Shown in pieces: positions 8,069 through 15,939 of a DNA stretch of 64,000 nt. Each line of letters starts with the position of its first letter. The stretch's first letter is position 1. The stretch is from JAEMQF01 sp049297615 (GTDB taxonomy: Bacteria > Pseudomonadota > Gammaproteobacteria > Burkholderiales > Burkholderiaceae_C): assembly GCA_049297615.1 (NCBI GenBank), contig JBAQUQ010000410.1, positions 26,913 to 90,912 of the forward strand, written 5' to 3'. A program made the position numbers and the translations under genes. The notes beneath the pieces are model-generated. The model was not told the DNA's origin and made no database searches. It saw only the letters and a list, made by a program, of their open reading frames with translations.

Positions 8069-10846
8069 TCAGTGCGCCTCGTCCCAGTTCGCACCGACAC
8101 CCACATCGGCGAGCAGGGGCACGGCCAGCTCGGCCACCGAGGCCATCACCTTGGGCAGCTCGGCGCGCGCCCACTCGAGCTCGGCATGGGGTACTTCGAA
8201 GACGAGCTCGTCGTGGACCTGCATGATCATCCTGGTCTGGCGCTGTTCGCTGTCAAGCCGCATCTGCACGGCGATCATCGCCAGTTTGATCAAATCGGCG
8301 GCCGTACCTTGCATCGGCGCATTGATCGCCTGGCGTTCTGCACCGCTGCGCCTTGGGCCATTGCCTCCCTTGATTTCGGGAAGGTAGATGCGACGGCCGA
8401 ACAAGGTTTCCACATAGCCCAGTTCCGCAGCGCGTAACTTGGTTTCGTCCATATAGCGTTTGACACCGGCAAAGCGCTCGAAATAGCGTTGGATATACGC
8501 CGTCGCGGCGCTGCGTTCGATGCCCAGACTCGTCGCCAGGCCGAATGCGCCCATGCCATAGATCAGGCCGAAGTTGATCGTTTTCGCGTAGCGGCGCTGC
8601 TCACTGCTCACGTCGCCCGGCGCGACGCCGAACACTTCACTGGCGGTGGCACGGTGCACGTCCAGACCCTGCGCGAAAGCCTTCAGCAGGCCCGGGTCGG
8701 CGCTGATGTGCGCCATGATGCGCAACTCGATCTGGGAGTAATCGGCACTCAGGATCACATGCCCGGGGGGCGCGATGAAAGCTTCGCGCACGCGCCGGCC
8801 CTCGGCGGTGCGAATCGGAATGTTTTGCAGATTCGGGTCATTGCTTGCCAGACGCCCGGTCACTGCGACCGCCTGTGCATAGTTGGTGTGGACGCGCCCG
8901 GTGGCCGGGTTCACCATCTGCGGCAACTTGTCGGTGTAGGTGCCCTTGAGTTTGGACAAACTGCGGTGTTCCAGCAATTTGGCCGGCAGCGGGTAGTCGG
9001 CGGCGAGTTCGGTGAGAACGTCTTCATCGGTCGACGGCGCGCCGCTCGCGGTTTTTCTCTTCGTCGGCAGGCCGAGTTTGCCGAACAGAATCTCGCCGAT
9101 CTGCTTGGGGCTGCCCAGGTTGAACGGTTGGCCGGCCAATTCATGGGCCTGCGCTTCGAGCGCGACCATCCGTGCGGCAAGCTCCTGGCTCAGGCGCCCC
9201 AGCAGTTGCGAGTCGATCAGCACGCCATGACGCTCGATTCGGCCCAGCACCAAGGCGGCGGGCATTTCGATGCGGCGGTACACCTCGAGCATGCCGGCGT
9301 GCGCTTGGAGCTGCGGCCACAGCGCCTGGTGCACCTGCAGGGTCATTTCACTGTCTTCGCCCGAGTAAACGCCAGCCTTGGCCACCTCGACCTGGGCAAA
9401 GGCAATCTGATGCACGCCCCTGCCGCACACGTCTTCATAGCTCAGGCCCTGGCGACCCAGGTGACGCGAGGCGAGGCTCTCGAGACTGTGCGGCTTGTGC
9501 GCCTCCAGGACATAACTCTCGAGCAAAGTGTCGTGTACATAGCCGCGCACCGTGATGCCGGCGTTGGCGAACACGTGCGTGTCGTACTTGATGTTCTGGC
9601 CGAGCTTGGCGGCGCCTTCGTCTTCCAGCCAGGGCTTGAGTCGCGCCAGGACTTCTTCCAGCGGCAACTGCTCGGGGGCACCGGCATAACTGTGGCGCAG
9701 TGGAATGTATGCAGCCCTGTAGGGCTGAACGGCGAGGGAAATGCCGACGACATTGGCCCGGATCGCGTCCAGCGAATCGGTCTCGGTGTCGATCGCAGTC
9801 AGCTCTGCCGCGGCGATCTTCTCGAGCCAGGCTTCGAACGCGGCGCGGCTCAGGATAGTCTCGTAGTGCTTGTCGACCGCGCTGTGCGAGGGCGGTGCGG
9901 CTGGCTCGCGCTGGACAGGCGAGGACACCGCCGCGTGCGCTGTCGACGACTTTGGCGGCGCCGCGTTCGCGCCATTGGACTCTTGCAGTTCACGGCGCCA
10001 GGTCTTGAATCCGAAGCGTTCATAAAACGCCAGCAAGGCCTCGCGATGCACGTCTCGCAGCCGCAGCGCATCGAGCGCCGGGAAGCCCGGCAGGTGCCCG
10101 CTCAAATCGCAATCGGTGCGCACCGTGACGAGGCGTCTGCCTTGCGGCAGCCAGTCCAGGGCCTTGCGCAGATTCTCGCCCACCACGCCATTGATCGACC
10201 CTGCTGCGGCGATCACGCCGTCCAAAGAGCCGTGGTCGGCGATCCACCTGGCGGCCGTCTTGGGGCCGACCTTTTCGACGCCGGGAATGTTGTCGACGCT
10301 GTCGCCCGTCAGCGTCAGGTAGTCGACGATGCGCTGCGGCGGCACACCGAATTTCGCAGTCACGCCGGCAACGTCGAGCGTCTCGTTGCTCATCGTATTG
10401 ATCAAGGTCACACGCTCATTGACGAGTTGCGCCAGGTCTTTGTCGCCGGTGGAGACGATCACCCGATGGCCGCCGAGCGCTGCGATGGCTGCCAAGGTGC
10501 CGATGGCGTCGTCGGCCTCGATGCCCGGTACCGTCAACACCGGCCAGCCCAGCAGGGCCACCGCCTCGTGGATCGGCGCGATCTGCTCGACCAGCGGCTC
10601 GGGCATGGGCGCGCGGTTCGCCTTGTACTGCGGGTACCAGTCGTCGCGAAACGTCGGGCCTTTGGCGTCGAAAACGCAGGCTGCGTGTTCCGCATCGAAT
10701 TGCTTGCGCAGCAGCTTGAGCATCGCGATCACGCCGTGAATCGCACCGGTGGGAAATCCGTCCGGGCTGCGCAGGTCGGGCATGGCGTGGTAGGCCCGGT
10801 AGAGATAGCTCGAACCATCGACCAGCAATATCGTCTTCTCGCTCAT
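8069..10846 (-). CDS. polA: DNA polymerase I
   Basis: 925 residues, all three domains. Residues ~1-290 are the 5' nuclease (ILLVDGSSYLYRAYHA; EADDAIGTLA; TLTGDSVDNIPG). Residues ~335-530 are the 3'-5' exonuclease with intact Exo I (AIDTETD), Exo II (GQNIKYDTH) and Exo III (YSGEDSE), so proofreading is probably active. The rest is the polymerase: motif A ADYSQIELR, motif B KTINFGLIYGMGAFG, motif C MQVHDELVFE. It acts in Okazaki fragment processing and repair. ATG 10846 was chosen because the protein starts MSEKTILLVDG, and a -10-like GACAAT ends six bases upstream. It diverges from the DUF2782 gene with a 59-bp gap. Confidence 0.97.
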   Translation of the reverse strand: MSEKTILLVDGSSYLYRAYHAMPDLRSPDGFPTGAIHGVIAMLKLLRKQFDAEHAACVFDAKGPTFRDDWYPQYKANRAPMPEPLVEQIAPIHEAVALLGWPVLTVPGIEADDAIGTLAAIAALGGHRVIVSTGDKDLAQLVNERVTLINTMSNETLDVAGVTAKFGVPPQRIVDYLTLTGDSVDNIPGVEKVGPKTAARWIADHGSLDGVIAAAGSINGVVGENLRKALDWLPQGRRLVTVRTDCDLSGHLPGFPALDALRLRDVHREALLAFYERFGFKTWRRELQESNGANAAPPKSSTAHAAVSSPVQREPAAPPSHSAVDKHYETILSRAAFEAWLEKIAAAELTAIDTETDSLDAIRANVVGISLAVQPYRAAYIPLRHSYAGAPEQLPLEEVLARLKPWLEDEGAAKLGQNIKYDTHVFANAGITVRGYVHDTLLESYVLEAHKPHSLESLASRHLGRQGLSYEDVCGRGVHQIAFAQVEVAKAGVYSGEDSEMTLQVHQALWPQLQAHAGMLEVYRRIEMPAALVLGRIERHGVLIDSQLLGRLSQELAARMVALEAQAHELAGQPFNLGSPKQIGEILFGKLGLPTKRKTASGAPSTDEDVLTELAADYPLPAKLLEHRSLSKLKGTYTDKLPQMVNPATGRVHTNYAQAVAVTGRLASNDPNLQNIPIRTAEGRRVREAFIAPPGHVILSADYSQIELRIMAHISADPGLLKAFAQGLDVHRATASEVFGVAPGDVSSEQRRYAKTINFGLIYGMGAFGLATSLGIERSAATAYIQRYFERFAGVKRYMDETKLRAAELGYVETLFGRRIYLPEIKGGNGPRRSGAERQAINAPMQGTAADLIKLAMIAVQMRLDSEQRQTRMIMQVHDELVFEVPHAELEWARAELPKVMASVAELAVPLLADVGVGANWDEAH

Positions 10847-10858
10847 CGCACGATTGTC
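10844..10858 (-). promoter_or_regulatory. Putative -10 element (GACAAT) directly before the polA ATG
   Basis: On the minus strand GACAAT (10858-10853), spacer CGTGCG, then ATG (10846). This predicts transcription starting at the start codon. It shares the 59-bp divergent region with the mirror-image element of the DUF2782 gene. Confidence 0.45.
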
Positions 10859-10893
10859 GACCAGGGAGCCGCTCGTCGCGCCGGGCCAACCCA

Positions 10894-10908
10894 TAGAATC
10901 GCGCCATG
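10894..10908 (+). promoter_or_regulatory. Putative -10 element (TAGAAT) directly before the DUF2782 gene
   Basis: TAGAAT (10894-10899), spacer CGCGCC, then ATG (10906). Five of six bases match TATAAT. There is no room for a Shine-Dalgarno, so the mRNA is predicted to be leaderless. Confidence 0.45.
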
Positions 10909-11229
10909 AGCTGGCCCCTGGGGATCCTCGCGTGCGGCGTTGCTGTCATGGCATTGCCTTGCCTGGCACAGGGCCGCGCGGCGCCACGCGCGCCTGACCT
11001 GCCCAGGCAAGAACCCAAGGTCGAATTCATCGTGCTCGAAGACGACGGGGCCCGCATCGAAGAACTGCGCGTCCGCGGCCACACACAGCGCATCGTCGTG
11101 ACACCCAAACGCGGCACGAGCGTCGCCTACGAAGTGATCATGGGTGACGGATCGAACAGCCAGGCCGCGGGCCCGAATGCGTCGCGAGGCGCCGTGGGCC
11201 AGCGTGTCTGGCACGTGCTCAGTTTCTAA
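10906..11229 (+). CDS. DUF2782 family periplasmic protein
   Basis: 107 residues. A signal peptide (hydrophobic run ALPCLAQG, cleavage near AQG-RA) is followed by a short beta-rich domain including EFIVLEDDGARIEELRVRG and WHVLSF at the C-terminus. This matches the small DUF2782 family that sits between polA and thrB in betaproteobacteria. The function is unknown; the signal peptide indicates the periplasm. It is followed 11 bases later by thrB on the same strand. Confidence 0.75.
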   Translation: MSWPLGILACGVAVMALPCLAQGRAAPRAPDLPRQEPKVEFIVLEDDGARIEELRVRGHTQRIVVTPKRGTSVAYEVIMGDGSNSQAAGPNASRGAVGQRVWHVLSF

Positions 11230-11240
11230 GCAGCTTCGTC

Positions 11241-12200
11241 GTGGCGGTCTACACCGAAGTCCCGTTGGGCGACGCTGCGGCGCTGTTGGCACGCCTCGAT
11301 CTCGGCCGCTTGCGCTCGCTCGAGCCCTGTAGCGCAGGCATTGAGAACACCAACTACTTCGCCGACACCGACACGGGCCACTACGTGTTGACCGTGTTCG
11401 AGCGGCTGAGCTTCGAGCAGTTGCCGTTCTACCTTCAGTTGATGAAACACATGGCCCATTGCGGCATTCCGGTCCCCGAGCCGCACGCCGACGCCCAGGG
11501 CTCGATCTTGCACACCCTGCTGGGCAAGCCCGCCGCCGTGGTCAGCCGTTTGCCCGGCCGGCACGAGCTCGCGCCGCAGACCGCGCACTGCACCAGCGTC
11601 GCTGCAATGCTGGCGCGCATGCACCTGGCCGGGCGCGATTTCGCGATGCACCAGCCCAATCTTCGAGGCCTGGCCTGGTGGCAGGAGACCGCGCAGCGGG
11701 TGCGTGCGCATCTCACGCCGGACCAGCGCGAGATCATGGACGGCGAGCTGGCGTTTCAGACCCAGCTTGCCGGATCGCCGGCCTATGCGGCACTGCCGCG
11801 CGGCCCCATTCACGGCGACCTGTTCCGCGACAACGTGATGTTCGAGGGGGACAGGCTGACGGGTTTCTTCGATTTCTATTTCGCCGGGGTCGACGCCCTC
11901 GTTTTCGACATCGCCGTGTGCCTGAACGACTGGTGCAGCGACACGGAATCGGGGCGCCTGATCGAGCCTCGCGCCCAAAGTTTCGTCGGCGCGTACGATG
12001 CAGTTCGGCCGCTCAGCGGCGACGAGCTGCGCCTGCTCGCGGCAATGATGCGGGCGGCGGCCTTGCGTTTCTGGCTATCGCGCCTGTGGGATCTGCACCT
12101 GCCGCGCAGCGCCCATCTCCTGCAAGCGCACGACCCCGCCCCTTTCGAACGCGTATTGCGGGCGCGGATCGCCTCGCCGTGGCATTACCTGCGCAACTGA
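11241..12200 (+). CDS. thrB: Homoserine kinase (APH-fold, ThrB2 type)
   Basis: 319 residues. It phosphorylates homoserine in threonine biosynthesis. It belongs to the aminoglycoside-phosphotransferase-like fold rather than the GHMP kinase fold of E. coli ThrB. The catalytic loop HGDLFRDNVMFEG (catalytic D193) and the metal-binding FFDFYFAG (DFG-like) are present. The N-terminal SAGIENTNYFADT is typical of this family. The start is GTG 11241, giving MAVYTEVPLGDA. It is probably co-transcribed with the DUF2782 gene upstream and the membrane protein downstream. Confidence 0.92.
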   Translation: MAVYTEVPLGDAAALLARLDLGRLRSLEPCSAGIENTNYFADTDTGHYVLTVFERLSFEQLPFYLQLMKHMAHCGIPVPEPHADAQGSILHTLLGKPAAVVSRLPGRHELAPQTAHCTSVAAMLARMHLAGRDFAMHQPNLRGLAWWQETAQRVRAHLTPDQREIMDGELAFQTQLAGSPAYAALPRGPIHGDLFRDNVMFEGDRLTGFFDFYFAGVDALVFDIAVCLNDWCSDTESGRLIEPRAQSFVGAYDAVRPLSGDELRLLAAMMRAAALRFWLSRLWDLHLPRSAHLLQAHDPAPFERVLRARIASPWHYLRN

Positions 12201-12225
12201 CAGTGCAATTGAAAATCGGCACGCC

Positions 12226-13038
12226 ATGAAACTTCAGCTCGTCTCTCCGCCCCGCGGTGCCATTTGGGTGCGCCAGGGATTCGCGGTGTTTTTCAAGCAG
12301 CCGCTGGCGTTTTCGGCGGTATTCGCCTCCTTCATGTTCGCCTTGTTCATGCTAGCCCTGCTGCCATTCATCGGTACCTTCTTGCTGCTCGCCGCCTTGC
12401 CGCTGGCGACGCTGGGCTTTATGGTCGCGAGCCGGGCAGCGTCCAAAGGCCGCTCGCCTCTGCCGACGGCTTTCACCGAGCCGTTGCACTCCGGCAAGGC
12501 GCGCCTGTTGGCGCTGGGCCAGCTCGGCCTGGCTTATGCCGCGAGCACCCTGGTCATCATGGCGCTCAGCGACTTTGCCGACGGCGGCAGGCTCGACGCA
12601 CTGCTGCGTCTGTTGGGCGAAACGAAGACGCCACCCGAACAAATCGCCGAACGCATACGCGACTCGCAGTTGCAATTCGGCCTGGTGCTTCGCTTCGCGC
12701 TGGCGGGCTTGCTCGCCCTGCCTTTCTGGCATGCGCCGGCCCTGGTGCACTGGGGTGGCCAGGGCGCATCGAAAGCGCTGTTTTTCAGCTTGATCGCTTG
12801 TTGGCGCAACAAAGGCGCCTTCACCGTCTATGCCTTGACGTGGACCGGCGTCATCATGGGAATTGCCTTGATGGCCAACCTGCTGTTTTTGGCAATCGGC
12901 CAGTTGCGCCTGCTCGGGCTTTTCGCGATGCCGGCCTCGCTGCTGTTCTCCACCGTGTTCTATGTGTCGTTGTATTTCACATTCGCTGACTGTTTCATGC
13001 AGGACGAAGACCCCACCACCATCCAGGAGACCCTATGA
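12226..13038 (+). CDS. BPSS1780-type inner-membrane protein of unknown function
   Basis: 270 residues with about six predicted membrane helices; the N-terminus is VSPPRGAIWVRQGFAVF. I recognise it as the betaproteobacterial membrane protein family named after BPSS1780, whose function is not known. It lies 25 bases after thrB, and its stop overlaps the ATG of the SDR gene (ATGA), so thrB, this gene and the SDR look like one operon. No catalytic motif is visible. Confidence 0.7.
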   Translation: MKLQLVSPPRGAIWVRQGFAVFFKQPLAFSAVFASFMFALFMLALLPFIGTFLLLAALPLATLGFMVASRAASKGRSPLPTAFTEPLHSGKARLLALGQLGLAYAASTLVIMALSDFADGGRLDALLRLLGETKTPPEQIAERIRDSQLQFGLVLRFALAGLLALPFWHAPALVHWGGQGASKALFFSLIACWRNKGAFTVYALTWTGVIMGIALMANLLFLAIGQLRLLGLFAMPASLLFSTVFYVSLYFTFADCFMQDEDPTTIQETL

Positions 13039-13790
13039 AAGTCGCGAAAGTCGCAATCGTCACCGGCGCGGGCAGCGGCATCGGCCGCGCGACGGCGCTG
13101 GCCTTGTTGCGCGCGCAGTACCACGTCGTCCTCGCCGGGCGCCGCGCCGACGCCTTGCAAGACACCGTCACGCAGGCGGGCGCACTGGGCAGCAATGCGC
13201 TGGCCGTTCCCACCGACGCCGGCAACCCCGACTCGGTGAAGGCCTTGTTCGCAGCCACGAAGAACGCCTACGGCCGCCTGGATCTGCTGTTCAACAACGC
13301 AGGCACCGGCGCACCGGCAATTCCGCTCGAAGACTTGACTTTCGAACAATGGAAAGCGGTCGTCGACGTCAACCTCACCGGCGCGTTCCTCTGCACGCAA
13401 GAGGCCTTCAAGATGATGAAGAGCCAGACGCCGCGCGGCGGGCGAATCATCAACAACGGCTCGATTTCAGCGCACGCACCGCGCCCGTTCAGTTCGCCCT
13501 ATACCGCGACGAAACACGCGATCACGGGCCTGACCAAGGCAGCGTCGCTCGACGGCCGCGCCTACGACATCGCGGTCGGCCAGATCGACATCGGCAACGC
13601 CGTCACCGAGATGACGCTGCGCATGACCAAGGGCGTGCCGCAAGCCAATGGCGCAATGATGGTCGAGCCACGCATGGACGTGGCCCATGTGGCCGACTCC
13701 GTGGTGCACATGGCGAGCTTGCCGCTGCAGGCCAATGTGCTGTTCATGACCGTGATGGCCACCAACATGCCGTTTGTCGGGCGGGGTTGA
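13035..13790 (+). CDS. Short-chain dehydrogenase/reductase
   Basis: 251 residues, classical SDR. The NAD(P)-binding motif GAGSGIG, the NNAG motif (LFNNAGTG) and the catalytic Tyr156-x3-Lys160 (YTATK), with the Ser in NGSISAHAP, are all present, so it should be an active oxidoreductase. The substrate is unknown. The start overlaps the stop of the membrane protein gene. Directly after its stop lies a remnant of an unrelated FAD oxidase, which marks a recombination boundary. Confidence 0.88.
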   Translation: MKVAKVAIVTGAGSGIGRATALALLRAQYHVVLAGRRADALQDTVTQAGALGSNALAVPTDAGNPDSVKALFAATKNAYGRLDLLFNNAGTGAPAIPLEDLTFEQWKAVVDVNLTGAFLCTQEAFKMMKSQTPRGGRIINNGSISAHAPRPFSSPYTATKHAITGLTKAASLDGRAYDIAVGQIDIGNAVTEMTLRMTKGVPQANGAMMVEPRMDVAHVADSVVHMASLPLQANVLFMTVMATNMPFVGRG

Positions 13791-13810
13791 CGCTCGGCCT
13801 CGGTGGCCGC

Positions 13811-14068
13811 GTGGCTCAGTTGCGCAAGCATCACGCGCTGAAGATCGACAAGAGTCTCGAGCAGATCATGCAGACCTACCGCGACCACGGCGCGACGAGC
13901 AACAACCCGCATACGTGCATCCTGGAAGACGGCGGCAAGCTGCGCGACATGGACCGCGCCGCGCTGTCGGCGGCGCAAGCGATGACGGCCGACGCGGCGA
14001 CCGCGATGAAACAGCGTTTCGATCCTCTGGCGTTGCTCAACCCGAGGAAGCTGCGGTCGTGGAGGTAA
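13811..14068 (+). pseudogene. C-terminal remnant of an FAD-linked oxidase
   Basis: About 85 codons in one frame, starting near GTG 13811 and ending at TAA 14066. Segments such as HHALKIDKSLEQIMQTYRDHG and the terminal FDPLALLNPRKLRSW resemble the C-terminal cap of FAD-linked (glycolate oxidase/vanillyl-alcohol oxidase type) dehydrogenases, whose proteins end in a DPxGLLNPGKM-like sequence. The FAD-binding domain is absent, so this is a 5'-truncated relic. It begins ~20 bases after the SDR stop. Confidence 0.65.
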
Positions 14069-14098
14069 ATACCCTAGCAGCAGAGGCCATCGCCACGG

Positions 14099-14506
14099 CT
14101 ACGATCTCGGTAAGATCTCCGCGCCGGTCAGGCCCAGGTGATGATCGGTGGACCAGACGTGTTTGATTTTCTTGCGGTCGATGAAGTACAGGCTGGACGC
14201 GTCCACGTAGGACAGCTTCGCGCCACGGAAGCGGTCCAGCATGCTTTCCACCTGGGCGTGATGCGCGGCGGTGGCGTCCAGGATCGTGAGCCCGCTCATG
14301 TTCGCGAGCAGCGATCGGTACGTCCGCGCCGGCTCCTCGCCCATGCGATGCAGAAACCAGGAGTAGGTTTCGGCAACCACGAGCATCGAGGTCCACCATC
14401 GCACCTTAGGCCCGCCGAACAGTGCGGCCGCGTGCGGGTGCCAGCGGTCTCGCTTGCTCATCAGCGCGATGAAGATGCCGCTGTCCAGAAACACCGCGTC
14501 GCTCAT
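14099..14506 (-). CDS. PIN-domain ribonuclease toxin (VapC-like)
   Basis: 135 residues. PIN domain with the acidic set D8 (FLDSG), Glu in VVAETYS, Asp in YVDASS and Asp in STDHH, so the active site looks complete. VapC toxins cut tRNA or rRNA. ATG 14506 was chosen because it gives MSDAVFLDSG. The cognate ribbon-helix-helix gene lies upstream on the same strand (14808-15035), but a ~242-bp element now separates them, where such genes usually touch or overlap. The toxin may therefore have lost coupling to its antitoxin. Confidence 0.8.
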   Translation of the reverse strand: MSDAVFLDSGIFIALMSKRDRWHPHAAALFGGPKVRWWTSMLVVAETYSWFLHRMGEEPARTYRSLLANMSGLTILDATAAHHAQVESMLDRFRGAKLSYVDASSLYFIDRKKIKHVWSTDHHLGLTGAEILPRS

Positions 14507-14560
14507 CGGGAACGCTCGATGGGGCGCAGCGCGGGATGTGCGTTGGGGACGGCACGCAGG

Positions 14561-14810
14561 CTCAGGCAACGCGGAACAAGCCCCTGCGGGGACGCGCGCC
14601 TCGATTCGGGATGGGCTGCAAGGCGCAAACCGCAGCCATGGCCGGGACTATGACGAGGCCGAGCCCGGACACCCGCAGTCCCTGCGGACTGCGGGTGCCT
14701 GGCCAGGGGCAGGGCCTCTGGCCCTGCGCGGCCTGCAAGGCTTGCAACGCCGCAGACCGCCGGAAGCGAGCATGCGCGACCCGCGAGGGGCTTGTTCAGC
14801 GTTGCCCTCA
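14561..14810. mobile_element. MITE-like element with terminal inverted repeats and 4-bp target duplication
   Basis: Terminal inverted repeats of ~26 bases: left 14565-14590 begins GGCAACGCGGAACAAGCCCC, right 14780-14806 ends GGGGCTTGTTCAGCGTTGCC. They match with a few differences. The 4-bp direct repeat CTCA flanks them exactly (14561-14564 and 14807-14810). Inside are strong hairpins, including ACCCGCAGTCC-CTGC-GGACTGCGGGT near 14670-14695. There is no transposase, so it would move in trans. It lies between the antitoxin stop and the toxin start; the antitoxin's TGA lies within the duplicated bases. Confidence 0.75.
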
Positions 14811-15035
14811 AGGCGTCTCGCGCCCGTACACGATCTCGTCGACCGACTCACTGTCGTCGGCCGCACCTTCGTGGATGCCGGCGTAGGCCATCCAAGGCTT
14901 GTCGCTCGGCTCGCGCGCCACGACCTGCTCGAGGCTGCGCCGGCACAGCTCGGCCAAGGAAATACCTTGCCGCCGCGCGACTTGCTTCGCGCGCAGGTAG
15001 AGAGGCTCGTCGACGGAGATTTGAGTTCGGATCAT
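14808..15035 (-). CDS. Ribbon-helix-helix antitoxin (VapB-like)
   Basis: 75 residues. The N-terminus MIRTQISVDEPLYLRAK with SLAELCRRSLEQ is a CopG/Arc-type ribbon-helix-helix DNA-binding domain. The acidic C-terminal tail (DDSESVDEIVYGRE) would wrap the toxin. It should bind the PIN toxin encoded downstream and repress its own promoter; an 11-bp inverted repeat just upstream is a candidate operator. The reading frame is intact despite the mobile element inserted at its stop codon. Confidence 0.75.
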   Translation of the reverse strand: MIRTQISVDEPLYLRAKQVARRQGISLAELCRRSLEQVVAREPSDKPWMAYAGIHEGAADDSESVDEIVYGRETP

Positions 15036-15044
15036 CGGCGGGTT

Positions 15045-15082
15045 CGAGTGTTATCTCGCTTCTGCTGTCATGATAACACTCG
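15045..15082 (-). promoter_or_regulatory. Candidate autoregulatory operator of the antitoxin gene
   Basis: An 11-bp perfect inverted repeat, CGAGTGTTATC (15045-15055) and GATAACACTCG (15072-15082), with a 16-bp spacer, lies 10 bases upstream of the antitoxin ATG. Ribbon-helix-helix antitoxins usually bind such palindromes overlapping their own promoter. Binding is inferred. Confidence 0.55.
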
Positions 15083-15500
15083 AGGCATCGAGCTCGACGC
15101 GAATCCGGCTCAGCACGAAGGCTTGGGGTGGCGCGCTCAGCGTCCAGGGAGGAGTCGCCTCCGAGACGACTACATCGACGAGTTCGACTGCGTGACGAAT
15201 GCCAATCGCGTGTTGGACCAGTCGGTCAGAGCCTGTCCGGAATTTTGTGTGCGAGGCATAGCATGACCACAAAGGAGCAACTATGCCGAGCAAAGCCAGC
15301 AATCCCAGGAGATTCAGGCCGCGCGGCGCGAACGTCGTGACGGGCGCACGCACCCCAGCGCCGCGAAGCCGCAGGCCAAGGGCCGGAGCAAGGTCAGTGG
15401 AATCGGGCGAACGGGCTGACGGCAATGTCGAGATCACACTACGTCAACATCCGCTTGATTACTGCGATAGAAGCGAGGGGAAATGGGAGACCTGGCCCCG
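15083..15500. other. Non-coding or decayed spacer between toxin-antitoxin relics
   Basis: I find no intact gene here. Near 15230-15250 the sequence TGTCCGGAATTTTGTGTG resembles the end of an IS256-type element, followed by ATG-containing short frames, but no transposase homology is visible. The stretch most likely holds degraded mobile and toxin-antitoxin DNA. Confidence 0.35.
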
Positions 15501-15623
15501 AGGCTCCAGGCGGTATCGCACACGTACACCGCCACGGGGCCAGCGAGTGCCAGGGTGCGGATCATCTCGGCGCGCGAGGCCACGCGCAACGAGCGCCGGC
15601 AGTACGAGGAGGAGCCGCGATGA
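15501..15623 (+). pseudogene. BrnT-like toxin, 3' remnant
   Basis: The frame ending at TGA 15621-15623 encodes VRIISAREATRNERRQYEEE, very close to the C-terminal strand-helix of BrnT ribonuclease toxins (IISARxATxxERRxYE). Upstream, a fragment resembling the mid-domain (DYCDRSEGKWET) is in a different frame, and the N-terminus is not recognisable. The toxin is therefore frameshifted and dead. A BrnA-type antitoxin gene follows directly, as in intact brnTA loci. Confidence 0.6.
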
Positions 15624-15654
15624 GCGGCAGTCAATCAACGACTAAGGAAGCAAG

Positions 15655-15867
15655 GTGATGACGATGGGAACGCAAGCCGATTCGAGCGATGACATGAACG
15701 ACGACATGCCTGGCGAGATCGATTTTTCCAAGGGCACGCGAGGGAAGTTCTTCAAGCCAAGCGCTCGGCTCAGTCTGCCGGTGTACCTGGAGGCCGACGT
15801 GCAGGACTATCTCGCCGCGCGCGCCAAGGTGCGGGCTCGCCGGCGATGGTGCGTCGCGCCCCGGTGA
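15655..15867 (+). pseudogene. BrnA/CopG-like antitoxin, C-terminally frameshifted
   Basis: About 70 codons starting at GTG 15655 (or ATG 15658). GEIDFSKGTRGKFFKPSARL and VYLEADVQDYLAARA are typical of the antitoxin family that follows brnT-type toxins: an acidic/aromatic N-terminus, then the start of a ribbon-helix-helix. After AARAKVRA the sequence turns into RRRWCVAPR and stops, where family members continue through the DNA-binding helix, so a frameshift or truncation near 15830 is likely. A short upstream ATG frame (15620) ends at 15658. Confidence 0.55.
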
Positions 15868-15939
15868 TGGCGTATGGGACGCACGGGCGACGGGGAACAG
15901 GGCGTCAACTGCCCGGAAATGAATGCCGATAAACCCTGC

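Noticed and set aside
8489..10909. An ~800-codon plus-strand open frame opposite polA
   Set aside because: It is the antisense shadow of polA, which has complete polymerase and exonuclease motifs; the shadow shows none.
14562..14811. Short open frames inside the inserted element near the toxin-antitoxin pair
   Set aside because: They lie within inverted repeats and hairpins, have no ribosome-binding site, and are better explained by the structure of a non-coding MITE.
15228..15300. Possible IS256-type element end (TGTCCGGAATTTTGTGTG)
   Set aside because: The short match is suggestive, but there is no second end, duplication or transposase. I kept it only as a remark on the spacer.
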